Shown here piece after piece: positions 34,492 to 42,145 of a stretch of 50,132 nucleotides of DNA; the first letter of the stretch is position 1; every line of letters begins with the position of its first letter. Made by a program: the position numbers and the translations under genes. Source of the DNA: a virus. Location of the stretch: positions 1 through 50,132 of IMG/VR virus record IMGVR_UViG_3300036770_001455; one strand, 5' to 3'. The notes below the pieces were generated by a model. It was not told where the DNA came from, ran no database searches, and saw only the letters and a list, made by a program, of their open reading frames with translations.

Positions 34492-34789
34492 GTTTTTGGT
34501 GATAGCGTGCGCGCTCGCCACCGGCTGCGCCCAGCCCCCTCTTCACACGGGCGATGCCGCCATCACTGCTGACCTCGCCTGCGAGACGGCACACATGCTG
34601 ATCGGGCTGCGGAACGCAACGCCCCCGGCACCGGCTCCCGTCAGCGAGGTTTGTGAAAATTGCAACGGCACCGGCAAGGTCGGCGACGGTCGCGTATCTG
34701 TCACCTGCCCTGTTTGCAAGGGCAGCGGAAAGCCGATCAAGAGCGTGTTGGTGCCGAAGGACTGCCCCGATGGGAAGTGCCGCCCGTGA
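34481..34789 (+). CDS. lipoprotein with two DnaJ-type CxxCxGxG motifs
   Basis: 102 residues from ATG 34481. A short signal sequence ends in the lipobox LATGC (12-16), so C16 should be lipidated. CENCNGTG (58-65) and CPVCKGSG (76-83) are two copies of the DnaJ zinc-finger motif, with an intervening GRVSV turn. DnaJ zinc centres bind unfolded protein; in an outer-membrane-anchored phage lipoprotein they could be structural. It overlaps the protease gene by 11 bp and is followed by a membrane protein, so an o-spanin-like role is plausible though the motif is unusual for one. Confidence 0.7.
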   Translation: MCSRFLVIACALATGCAQPPLHTGDAAITADLACETAHMLIGLRNATPPAPAPVSEVCENCNGTGKVGDGRVSVTCPVCKGSGKPIKSVLVPKDCPDGKCRP

Positions 34790-35145
34790 AGATGGACGAA
34801 CTGCAAACGTGGGTCTGGCGAGAACTGCCGCTGCGGAAACGCATTGTCGGGCGGAAGGTCGTCGATGACCTCGTACAACTCACTATCGAGACGTGGCCCG
34901 CCGACCTGATGAACCACGCCGCAGACGGCGAGCAACGCGAGATCGTGGCGATGGAAGTTGAGCGGAGCGTGAGGCGTCTACATCAGGCGTGTACCACAAT
35001 TGATACAGCGACCTACGGCGTGCTCTGGACGTTCGTCCTACAAGCCCTTGTATCACTGGTGGTACGTTTGATCCTCGAATGGTGGCTGGAGCGGCGCTCT
35101 AACCGGGCGCTGATGATCGTATGGAAATCGGAGCTAACGCGATGA
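34786..35145 (+). CDS. membrane protein of the lysis region
   Basis: 119 residues from GTG 34786 (GTGA overlap with the preceding stop) or 117 from ATG 34792. A long charged N-terminal part (WVWRELPLRKRIVGRKVVDD, REIVAMEVERSVRRLHQACT) precedes one strong transmembrane segment (YGVLWTFVLQALVSLVVRLI, about 81-100), then a basic tail. A cytoplasmic domain with a single C-terminal anchor suits a pinholin-like or assembly factor. ATGA overlap with the next gene. Confidence 0.55.
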   Translation: MKMDELQTWVWRELPLRKRIVGRKVVDDLVQLTIETWPADLMNHAADGEQREIVAMEVERSVRRLHQACTTIDTATYGVLWTFVLQALVSLVVRLILEWWLERRSNRALMIVWKSELTR

Positions 35146-35399
35146 CCAAAGAGGCTGTCGAAGGCGGGCTGCATTACATCCTCAACAACTACGCTTTCCC
35201 GGTTGTGGTAGCAGTCGCCGCTGGCTGGATGCTCCGCAATGACGTGCTAATCCCACTCACCGAAGAGCATCGCGCCCTGATCCGCACAGTAAGCGAGACG
35301 CAACGCGAGATCGCCAAGAGCGTCGAGGAGCAGACGCGGCTCCTCTATGCGTTGATGCCAAAGGAGTCGAGAAAGACCCTAGACCAGCAAGGCGAGTAG
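35142..35399 (+). CDS. holin-like membrane protein
   Basis: 85 residues from ATG 35142. One hydrophobic segment (YAFPVVVAVAAGWML) about residues 15-29, followed by a long charged coiled coil (EEHRALIRTVSETQREIAKS, VEEQTRLL). Small size, membrane segment and charged C-terminus are holin-like, and it ends the run of lysis-region genes just before HNH. Only one transmembrane helix is evident, so it would be a class III-type holin or an accessory. Confidence 0.55.
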   Translation: MTKEAVEGGLHYILNNYAFPVVVAVAAGWMLRNDVLIPLTEEHRALIRTVSETQREIAKSVEEQTRLLYALMPKESRKTLDQQGE

Positions 35400-35735
35400 A
35401 TGCCGCAGAGAGTGCCAGCGTTCCGAGCGCCTCGCGTGAGGATGCACCGGGCGAAGCGAGAGGAGAACCGGCCCAACGCCTACCGGCGTGGCTACGTCGA
35501 CTCCAAGCATTTCGCCTGGCGACAGGCTGTGCTACTGCGTGACAACTGGCAATGCCAGGACTGCGGGCGGATCTGCGGGAACAAACGCGAGGCCCACGCG
35601 GATCACATCTCGCCGATCGTCGCGGGCACCGATCACTGCGAGGATGGACGCAGCAGGTATGACGTTGAGGGCGGGCAATGCTTGTGCGTGCGTTGCCACT
35701 CACGCAAGACCGCGACCGAGCAGGAAAAAAAGTAG
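35400..35735 (+). CDS. HNH endonuclease of the packaging module
   Basis: 111 residues. HNH motif with structural zinc: CQDCGR (about 57-62), HADHISPIVAG (68-78) and CLCVRCHSRKT (94-104). An Arg-rich N-terminus (APRVRMHRAKREENRPNAYR) binds DNA. Small HNH proteins next to terminase genes assist HK97-type terminases in specific cos cutting. The gene ends 132 bp before the ParB-methyltransferase gene, in a spacer with a long inverted repeat. Confidence 0.85.
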   Translation: MPQRVPAFRAPRVRMHRAKREENRPNAYRRGYVDSKHFAWRQAVLLRDNWQCQDCGRICGNKREAHADHISPIVAGTDHCEDGRSRYDVEGGQCLCVRCHSRKTATEQEKK

Positions 35736-35742
35736 ACACCCC

Positions 35743-35831
35743 ATACCCCCCCATATTTGGGTATGCCAAAAATGGCGAACCACGGTTGTAACCACAAGAT
35801 TTGCGCCCGCAGGTTTTGACTGGGGGGGTAT
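35743..35831. repeat. 11-bp inverted repeat around the HNH-terminase spacer (possible cos region)
   Basis: ATACCCCCCCA (35743-35753) and TGGGGGGGTAT (35821-35831) are exact complements, 67 bp apart, in the 132-bp spacer between HNH and the ParB-methyltransferase. Within it ATACCC...GGGTAT also pairs locally and GGTT-GT-AACC forms a third small palindrome near 35784-35793. The G/C run pair can form a cruciform. It lies where cohesive-end sites occur in related phages. Confidence 0.5.
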
Positions 35832-35867
35832 CGTGCGGTTTTCCCGCAGAAAAACGGAACACGCAGA

Positions 35868-37064
35868 ATGAACATCCGCAACCGCGTCAAAGCCCTTCGG
35901 ACTGTCAAGGCGTCGGAGTTGTTTCCCAACCCGAAAAACTGGCGGACGCATCCCAAGGCACAGCAGGACGCACTCAAGGGAATCTTGGCTGAAGTCGGCT
36001 ACGCCGATGCCTTGCTCGCCCGCGAGTTGCCAGATGGCTCGCTCATGCTGGTGGACGGTCACTTGCGTGCCGAGACCACGCCCGAGCAAGAGGTGCCGGT
36101 TCTCATCCTCGACATCAATGAGGCGGAAGCCGACAAGCTGCTCCTATCGCTCGACCCGCTCGCGGCGTTGGCCGAGACGAACGCCCAGGCTCTCGACGCC
36201 TTGCTCCGCGAGGTGGACACCGGAAGCGAAGGGCTCCAGCAGATGTACGCCGACATGGCCGAGGCGGCAGAGCTCTACCAAGACGGCGACAAAGACATCG
36301 TCGAGGACGAGGTGCCAGAGCCGCCCGTCGATCCGATCACGAAGCCGGGCGACCTGTGGCTACTTGGCGAACACCGCCTGTTGTGCGGCGATTCAACAAA
36401 GGCTGAAGACGTTGCGCGACTGATGGCTGGGGCGAAGGCGAACTGCATGGTCACCGATCCGCCTTACGGCATCGGTATTGCGTCCAATCCGGTCAGGCAA
36501 AAGCACGCGAAAGCCGATTGGGATGCAAAGCCGGTCGAGCCGAGAGCGTTCGTTGAATCTGTTTCACAGTCGATCGTGTGGGGTGGCAACTACTTCGATC
36601 TGCCGCCCGCGAAAGGTTTTTTCGTGTGGGACAAGAAACAGCCAGAAGACTTGACTCTGGCGATGTGCGAGATGGCATGGACTAACGTCGACACCCCAGC
36701 AAAAATGTTTCGCCTATCTGTCACGTCCTACGACAAGGAGCACCCGACACAAAAGCCCGTCGGTCTCATTGCGTGGTGTCTTTCTTACGCAGGCGGCGAC
36801 GTGTTCGACCCCTTCCTCGGCTCTGGCACCACGCTCATCGCCGCCGAGCAACTGGGCCGCAAGTGCTACGGCATGGAGATCAGCCCGCAGTATTGCGACG
36901 TGATCGTAAAGCGGTGGGAGACGCTGACCGGCAAGAAGGCAACACTGGAGGATTCCGATGGGCAAGCGAGGGCCACGCAAAGAGCCGACGATCATCAAGA
37001 TCGCCAAGGGCAACCCCGGCAAAAGGCCGCTGAACAAAAGCGAACCAAAGCCGCCAAGCGATGA
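35868..37064 (+). CDS. ParB-domain / DNA adenine methyltransferase fusion
   Basis: 398 residues. The first 150 are ParB/Srx-like (KASELFPNPKNWRTHPKAQQ, LVDGHLRAE at 61-69, then an acidic linker). The second part is a beta-class methyltransferase with TDPPYGIG (DPPY 197-200) and DPFLGSGTT (314-322); DPPY favours N6-adenine. HPTQKPVGLIAWCLSYA (about 292-308) is a family hallmark. Such fusions are common upstream of phage terminases and probably modify DNA to protect it or mark packaging. The last 35 residues, in the 107-bp overlap with terminase small subunit, are basic and Gln-rich and may be an unconstrained tail. Confidence 0.88.
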   Translation: MNIRNRVKALRTVKASELFPNPKNWRTHPKAQQDALKGILAEVGYADALLARELPDGSLMLVDGHLRAETTPEQEVPVLILDINEAEADKLLLSLDPLAALAETNAQALDALLREVDTGSEGLQQMYADMAEAAELYQDGDKDIVEDEVPEPPVDPITKPGDLWLLGEHRLLCGDSTKAEDVARLMAGAKANCMVTDPPYGIGIASNPVRQKHAKADWDAKPVEPRAFVESVSQSIVWGGNYFDLPPAKGFFVWDKKQPEDLTLAMCEMAWTNVDTPAKMFRLSVTSYDKEHPTQKPVGLIAWCLSYAGGDVFDPFLGSGTTLIAAEQLGRKCYGMEISPQYCDVIVKRWETLTGKKATLEDSDGQARATQRADDHQDRQGQPRQKAAEQKRTKAAKR

Positions 37065-37461
37065 CATCACGCCGCCCGAGTGGGTGACGGGCGTGGCCCG
37101 CGAGAAGTGGGATAACGTCGTGCCGAAACTCATCGGCATGGGCGTGATGACGAACGCCGACGTAGACACGATTGCCCGCTACTGCACGATGCACGAGCAG
37201 TTCGTGAAGTACCTCGACCAGTGCCGTCGCGGGCTTGACGTGCTCGTGATCCGTGACGATGTCGGTAAGGTGAAGTACATGCAGTCAACGCCTGCCGCGA
37301 CGATGCTGTCGAAGTTGGCCGCGTCGATGCTGCGGATCGAGCAAGAGTTCGGGCTGACTCCATCGGCCAGGAGCGGATTGAGTGGCACGCAAGGCCAGCA
37401 ACAAGAGAGCGTCATTGAAAAGTTCCGACGCCTCAAGGCTGCCTCCGAAACGGCGGGCTGA
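36958..37461 (+). CDS. terS: terminase small subunit (P27 family)
   Basis: 167 residues with GGAGG (36948-36952) before ATG 36958. The N-terminus GKRGPRKEPTIIKIAKGNPG with KRPLN is the signature of P27-type small terminases, followed by helical DNA-binding and oligomerisation regions (VAREKWDNVVPKLIGMGVMT, NADVDTIARYCTMHEQF) and LRIEQEFGLTPSARS, also typical. It recognises the packaging start and regulates the large subunit. Overlaps the ParB-methyltransferase by 107 bp and the large subunit by 80 bp. Confidence 0.93.
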   Translation: MGKRGPRKEPTIIKIAKGNPGKRPLNKSEPKPPSDDITPPEWVTGVAREKWDNVVPKLIGMGVMTNADVDTIARYCTMHEQFVKYLDQCRRGLDVLVIRDDVGKVKYMQSTPAATMLSKLAASMLRIEQEFGLTPSARSGLSGTQGQQQESVIEKFRRLKAASETAG

Positions 37462-39028
37462 GGAAGTTGACGGCTACCACTGGGACGAGAACAGATCCCA
37501 GCTAGTCATCAACTTCCTAGAGTCTGTCTGCGTCCACACCAAAGACTCGCCGACTGCGAAGGCTGGCGAGCCGATGCGGCTTCTGGAGTGGCACAAGCAC
37601 GATGTGATCGAGCCGCTCTACGGGTGGCGAACCGAAGAAGGGCTGCGGCGGTATCGGCTCGCGTATCTAGAAGTGCCTAAGAAAAATGCGAAGTCCACGA
37701 TTCTCTCGTGCCTCTCGATCTGGCACCTGCTCATGGAGGGCGAAGGCGAACTTGGGTGCATCGCGGCGAAGGATCGCAACCAGGCGGCGATCATCTTTGA
37801 CGAGACTGCCGCGATGGTGAAGCGGTCGCCGGAACTGGCGGCATCGCTGGAGGTGGTGGATTCCCGCAAGACGATCGTTTGTGCTGCCACCGGGTCGAGT
37901 ATGCGTGTGATCTCGCGTGACGCCGGGGCGGCTGAAGGCCCGTCCTACTCGTTTGTGTTCTGTGACGAGTTGCACGCATGGCCCGATCGTCGGCTCTTTG
38001 AGGCGTTGCGGTACTCAGGCCGATCTCGCCGGGAGCCGCTGCTGGCGACGATCACGACGGCGGGCAGTTCGCGTGACACGATCTGCTGGGAGCAGCACGA
38101 GTACGCAGAGCAGGTGATGGCCGACCCGAACTACGATCCCCGCTTTTACGGCAAGATCTTCGGGGCAAAGACAGACGGCAGCGAGGACTACTTTGATCCG
38201 AAGACTTGGCGGCGATGCAATCCAGGCATGGGCATCACGATGACCGAGGAGTCGTTTGCCGCCGATGCCCAGGAGGCTCGCAACAAGGCGACCAAGCTGA
38301 ACGGGTGGCTGCGGTACTCGCTGGGGGTGTGGACCGAGAGCACGAATCGCTGGCTCGATCCCGAGAAGTGGGCCGATTGCAGCGAGAAGCCGCCGACGCC
38401 GCTGGCTGGCAGGAAGTGCATCCTCGGCATGGACTTGTCGAAGAGCACTGACCTCTCGGCGTGCGTGGCGTTGTTCCCGAATGATGACGGCACGTTTGAC
38501 GTTGACCCGATGTTTTGGGCACCTCGTGATCTCATCATGGAACGCGAGCGGACAGACCGGCAGCCGTTTCAGCACTGGGTGAATCAGGGGTTCATCACGG
38601 CGACTGACGGCAACGTGATCGACCACTCAAAGATTCGTGAATACGTGCTGGAATATGCGAAGCGGCACAGCGTCGAGCACGTCTACATGGACATCCACGG
38701 AGCGGTGCAGTTGTCGGTTGAACTGCAAGGGGCGGGGCTTGCGGTGGAATCATACGGACAAGGATTTCGCCACATGTCAGGGCCGACTCGCCTGCTTGAG
38801 CGGCTCGTCTTGGAGCGAAAGATCCGGCACGGCGGCAACCCCGTTCTGTCGTGGATGGCCGGTTGCGTGACGGTGGAGACCAATGCGTTTGAGGACGTGC
38901 GGCCAGTGAAGAAGAAATCCACGGGCCGCATCGACGGCATCGTGGCATTGATCTTCGCTCTCGGCGGCTATGAGGCTCAGTCGATCGCGAACGCCGCTGG
39001 CACCAACCCCGAGATCTTCTTCATATGA
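37382..39028 (+). CDS. terL: terminase large subunit
   Basis: 548 residues from GTG 37382; the first 20 residues overlap the small-subunit gene in another frame. ATPase: Walker A-like VPKKNAKST (98-106), Walker B VFCDE (192-196), coupling motif TAGS near 226. Nuclease: GMDLSKSTDL (D351), with further acids in DIHGAV (after 440) and the late RIDGIVALI. This is the HK97/Terminase_1 class. It cuts concatemers and drives DNA into the prohead. It is 4 bp overlapped by the portal gene. Confidence 0.95.
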   Translation: MARKASNKRASLKSSDASRLPPKRRAEEVDGYHWDENRSQLVINFLESVCVHTKDSPTAKAGEPMRLLEWHKHDVIEPLYGWRTEEGLRRYRLAYLEVPKKNAKSTILSCLSIWHLLMEGEGELGCIAAKDRNQAAIIFDETAAMVKRSPELAASLEVVDSRKTIVCAATGSSMRVISRDAGAAEGPSYSFVFCDELHAWPDRRLFEALRYSGRSRREPLLATITTAGSSRDTICWEQHEYAEQVMADPNYDPRFYGKIFGAKTDGSEDYFDPKTWRRCNPGMGITMTEESFAADAQEARNKATKLNGWLRYSLGVWTESTNRWLDPEKWADCSEKPPTPLAGRKCILGMDLSKSTDLSACVALFPNDDGTFDVDPMFWAPRDLIMERERTDRQPFQHWVNQGFITATDGNVIDHSKIREYVLEYAKRHSVEHVYMDIHGAVQLSVELQGAGLAVESYGQGFRHMSGPTRLLERLVLERKIRHGGNPVLSWMAGCVTVETNAFEDVRPVKKKSTGRIDGIVALIFALGGYEAQSIANAAGTNPEIFFI

Positions 39029-40869
39029 GCGTCACCACCCGCGACACCAACCGGATTCTCTGGCTCCCCGGCGAGGAGCGGATGTGGGATGACGAGGGCT
39101 CAAGCCGGTCTGCCGCTGGCGTGCGGATCACGAGCGACAACGCATTGCAGGTGACGGCGGTATTCGCCTGCCTGCGGATTCTTGGCGAGACGGTCGCCAG
39201 CCTGCCTCTGCATCTTCTGGAGCGGATGGCGGAAGGCGGCAAGCGGCAAGCCCGCGAGGTGCCTCTGTATCGGCTCCTGCATCAGCAACCGAACGATTGG
39301 CAGACATCGTTTGAGTGGCGAGAGCAAGCCGTGCTGCACATCGGCTTGTGGGGTGACGCCTATTCCGAGATCAAGGGTGCTGGCACTGGCACGCAACTGA
39401 TCCCGTTGCACCCGAGCCGCATGAAGGTGGAGCGGATCGAGAACGGTCGACTTCGGTACAAGTACCGCGAGGATCGCGGCAGCGAAACCGTCTACTCGCA
39501 GGATCAGATCCTCCACCTTCGCGGCCCGAGCGATGACGGCGTGCATGGCATCTCGATCGTGGAGAGTTGCAAGGACGCGATCGCGCTGGCGCGGGCGTGC
39601 GAACTCCACGGCGCGAGATTCTTTGGCAACGGTGCCCGTCCTGGCTTCGTGCTGTCCACCGATGGGCAATTGAACGCCGAGGCCCGCGAGCAGCTTCGGA
39701 GCCAGTGGGATCGTCGGCATGGGGGAGTGGGAAATTCCCACTCGACGGCGGTGCTCACGGGCGGGCTGAAGCCCTACGACATCCCGCAGATCAACAACAC
39801 CGACGCTCAGTTCATCGACGCTCGCCGCTACCAGTTGGAAGAGATCGCCCGGCTCTTCCGCGTGCCCATGCACCTGCTTGGCGTCATGAACGGCGGGTAC
39901 GGCTCGATCGAGCACGCCGGTCTCGACTTCGTGCAGCACACGATTCTGCCGTGGCTGCGTCGGTTTGAGTCTGCCTTCATGCGTGACCTGATCGCAGACG
40001 ATGACCGCTATCTGGTGGAGTTCGACGTTCGCGGGCTCTTGCGTGGCGATGCCGCGAGCCGGTCGGCGTACTACCGTGCGATGTGGGACATCGGGGCTCT
40101 CAGCACGAATGACATTCTGGAGTTGGAGAACCGCAACCCGGTCGAGGGTGGCGACACCCGCTACCGCCCGCTCAACATGGGCACGCTTGGTGCCGACCCG
40201 AGCGAGGCGGACGTTCTCGCCCAACAGCAGCCGGGCAGCGGCATCGACGGGCAGGCGGTCGAGGGCGGGTTGGATGCGGCCACGGAACCGGCCACGGCTG
40301 CGGAGCCGCAGGTCGCCGACGTGAGCCTCAACGGCGCCCAGATCACGGGGCTGATCGCCATCATTCAGTCGGTGGTCGACGGGCTGGTAAATCGTGAAGG
40401 GGCGGCAGCGATGATCTCGGCATCGTTCCCGAGTATGAACACCGATCAGATTGCCGCGATCCTGGCTGGGGTGGTTGAGCGTCAGCCGGTCGCCGAGGCT
40501 CCTGCTGTGGAGCCGGAGCAGGTTGTCGAACAAGTCTCCGAGCGTGCTGCTCCCGGAAGCGTTGTCGAAGGTGACTTCGTCTCATGGGATTCGTCTGGCG
40601 GTCGTGCCCGTGGGCGAATCGACCACGTCATGGACTACGGCACGCTGGACATCCCCGGCACTGACTTCAAGATCGAGGCGAGCGAGGAAGATCCGGCGGC
40701 ACTCATCACGGTCTACGAAGAGGTGAGCGGCGGCTGGCGTGCGACCGATACGCAAGTCGGGCACAAGGTCGCAACGCTCACCAAGATCGAACCGCTGCCT
40801 GAGCCGCCGGCAGTGGAGGAGAACGCCTACGGCAAGCCGAAGCGGAAAGGGCGGAAGCGTGGCAGCTAG
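39025..40869 (+). CDS. portal protein with C-terminal tudor-like extension
   Basis: 614 residues, about 200 more than a usual HK97-type portal. Residues 1-400 hold the portal fold: NALQVTAVFACLRILGETVA, HPSRMKVER, a DQILHLRGPSDDG clip, RRYQLEEIARLFRVPMHLLG and WDIGALSTNDILELENRNPV. Residues about 400-490 are a linker with helices (LIAIIQSVVDGL). The C-terminal 100 residues, with EGDFVSWDSSGGRARGRIDH and DTQVGHKVATLTKIEPLP, resemble the DUF2945/tudor-like module often met as a separate phage gene. It ends basic. The portal forms the dodecameric DNA gate. Confidence 0.92.
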   Translation: MSVTTRDTNRILWLPGEERMWDDEGSSRSAAGVRITSDNALQVTAVFACLRILGETVASLPLHLLERMAEGGKRQAREVPLYRLLHQQPNDWQTSFEWREQAVLHIGLWGDAYSEIKGAGTGTQLIPLHPSRMKVERIENGRLRYKYREDRGSETVYSQDQILHLRGPSDDGVHGISIVESCKDAIALARACELHGARFFGNGARPGFVLSTDGQLNAEAREQLRSQWDRRHGGVGNSHSTAVLTGGLKPYDIPQINNTDAQFIDARRYQLEEIARLFRVPMHLLGVMNGGYGSIEHAGLDFVQHTILPWLRRFESAFMRDLIADDDRYLVEFDVRGLLRGDAASRSAYYRAMWDIGALSTNDILELENRNPVEGGDTRYRPLNMGTLGADPSEADVLAQQQPGSGIDGQAVEGGLDAATEPATAAEPQVADVSLNGAQITGLIAIIQSVVDGLVNREGAAAMISASFPSMNTDQIAAILAGVVERQPVAEAPAVEPEQVVEQVSERAAPGSVVEGDFVSWDSSGGRARGRIDHVMDYGTLDIPGTDFKIEASEEDPAALITVYEEVSGGWRATDTQVGHKVATLTKIEPLPEPPAVEENAYGKPKRKGRKRGS

Positions 40870-41875
40870 GTACGACCACATCGACTTCACGCCACCGGCT
40901 GGCGTGAGGGAGGAAGCGGCTAAAGGGCTTGCGTGGCGAAGCGAGTACGGACGCGGCGGCACGGCAGTCGGCGTTGCCCGCGCCAGAGACCTGAGCAACG
41001 GAGTGAACATCAGCCCCGACACGGCGAAGCGAATGGCGAGCTACTTCGCCCGGCACGAAGTGGACAAGCAAGGCGAAGGATGGAGCCCGAGTCAGGACGG
41101 CTTCCCAAGTGCGGGGCGCATCGCCTGGAGTTTGTGGGGCGGGGACGCCGGGCAGGCGTGGGCTAACAAACTTGTGCGGCAGATGAACGCGGCGGACGAG
41201 AACGACAGGAGTGCAACCATGAGCATCGAGCGACGGGCGATTGCGATCGACGAAGTGGAATCCGCTGTGCCGCTTCTGGCGGTCGAGAGCCGCAGCGAAG
41301 ATGACGGCAGCGAGCGTGAATACATCGTCGGCTACGCGGCGAAGTTCGGCGTGTTGTCGCTGGACCTGGGCGACTTCGTGGAGCGGATTGATCCGGCTGC
41401 GTTCGGCATCGTCAGCGAGCGTCGCGGGCGGAAGAAGCCGCTGGAGACGCGGGCTCTCTGGAACCACGACCCGAACTATCCGCTTGCGAGGTTTCCCGGC
41501 ACGCTGTCAATGCGGGTTGATGATGTGGGGCTGCGGTATGAGTTCCCAGTGCCCGACACGACCTACGGGCGAGACATCGCCGCGAACATCCGGGCGGGCA
41601 TCGTCAAGGGAAGTTCTTTCAGCTTCACCGTTCCCAGCGGCGGCGACTCGTGGGCGATCGAGGACGGTCGCAGCGTGCGGACGATCAACCGGATTGACTC
41701 GCTCCTCGATGTCGGGCCGGTGACGTTTCCGGCGTACCCGGATGCAGACGTGACGGTTGCTCAGCGTTCGTATGATGCCTTCCGCCAGCAGTCGGAGGCG
41801 GCGATTGCCCGCCGGGTTGCGGCTGCGAAGCGAGCGAATGATCTCCGCGAGTATCTCAAGACGCATGGCCGCTAA
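40859..41875 (+). CDS. prohead protease fused to an N-terminal accessory domain
   Basis: 338 residues from GTG 40859. Residues about 1-115, with GVREEAAKGLAWRSEYGRGG, ARARDLSNGVNISPDTAKRM and FPSAGRIAWSLWGGDAG, match a small DNA-less module often found beside or fused to phage proteases. Residues 121-338 are the HK97-type serine protease (U35): YIVGYAAKFG, ALWNHDPNYPLAR (catalytic His in NHD) and GIVKGSSFSFTV (nucleophile Ser). ATG 41219 with AGGAG (41207-41211) upstream is a plausible internal start giving protease alone. It cleaves scaffold/delta domains of the capsid protein. Confidence 0.88.
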   Translation: MAARYDHIDFTPPAGVREEAAKGLAWRSEYGRGGTAVGVARARDLSNGVNISPDTAKRMASYFARHEVDKQGEGWSPSQDGFPSAGRIAWSLWGGDAGQAWANKLVRQMNAADENDRSATMSIERRAIAIDEVESAVPLLAVESRSEDDGSEREYIVGYAAKFGVLSLDLGDFVERIDPAAFGIVSERRGRKKPLETRALWNHDPNYPLARFPGTLSMRVDDVGLRYEFPVPDTTYGRDIAANIRAGIVKGSSFSFTVPSGGDSWAIEDGRSVRTINRIDSLLDVGPVTFPAYPDADVTVAQRSYDAFRQQSEAAIARRVAAAKRANDLREYLKTHGR

Positions 41876-42041
41876 GTCGGGCGATCTCTGTGAGCGTTGC
41901 GGTCGTGGGCGGCTGAACGTCGCGTCGTCGCAATCGCGTGGCGAGTACCAGACTCGCTATCTGCGGTGCCAGTGCTGCGGTGCCACGGCAAAGAGCGTGG
42001 TGCCAGCGGAGTACATCCGCCGCCGCACGCTTCCTTCCTAG
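41865..42041 (+). CDS. small zinc-ribbon protein
   Basis: 58 residues from ATG 41865, overlapping the protease by 11 bp. Two CxxC pairs (CERC at about 9-12 and CQCC at about 35-38) define a zinc ribbon, with Arg-rich loops. Similar short zinc-ribbon genes occur next to capsid genes in phages; their role is unknown. After its stop, 104 bp to the capsid gene contain only a weak hairpin (about 42046-42061). Confidence 0.7.
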   Translation: MAAKSGDLCERCGRGRLNVASSQSRGEYQTRYLRCQCCGATAKSVVPAEYIRRRTLPS

Positions 42042-42145
42042 TAAAAGACGCGGCTGCGTTTCTGGATGGGTGGGGGTTTGGATTCCTAGCGTGAGGGTAT
42101 CGGCGTCGTGGAGATGCCGTTTCCCGAACACAAGGAGTTCGCCTC

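Noticed and set aside
35736-35867. Intrinsic terminator after HNH
   Set aside because: The local ATACCC/GGGTAT stem has no T-tract in the expected place and the long arms are 67 bp apart, so a cruciform or packaging site is the better reading.
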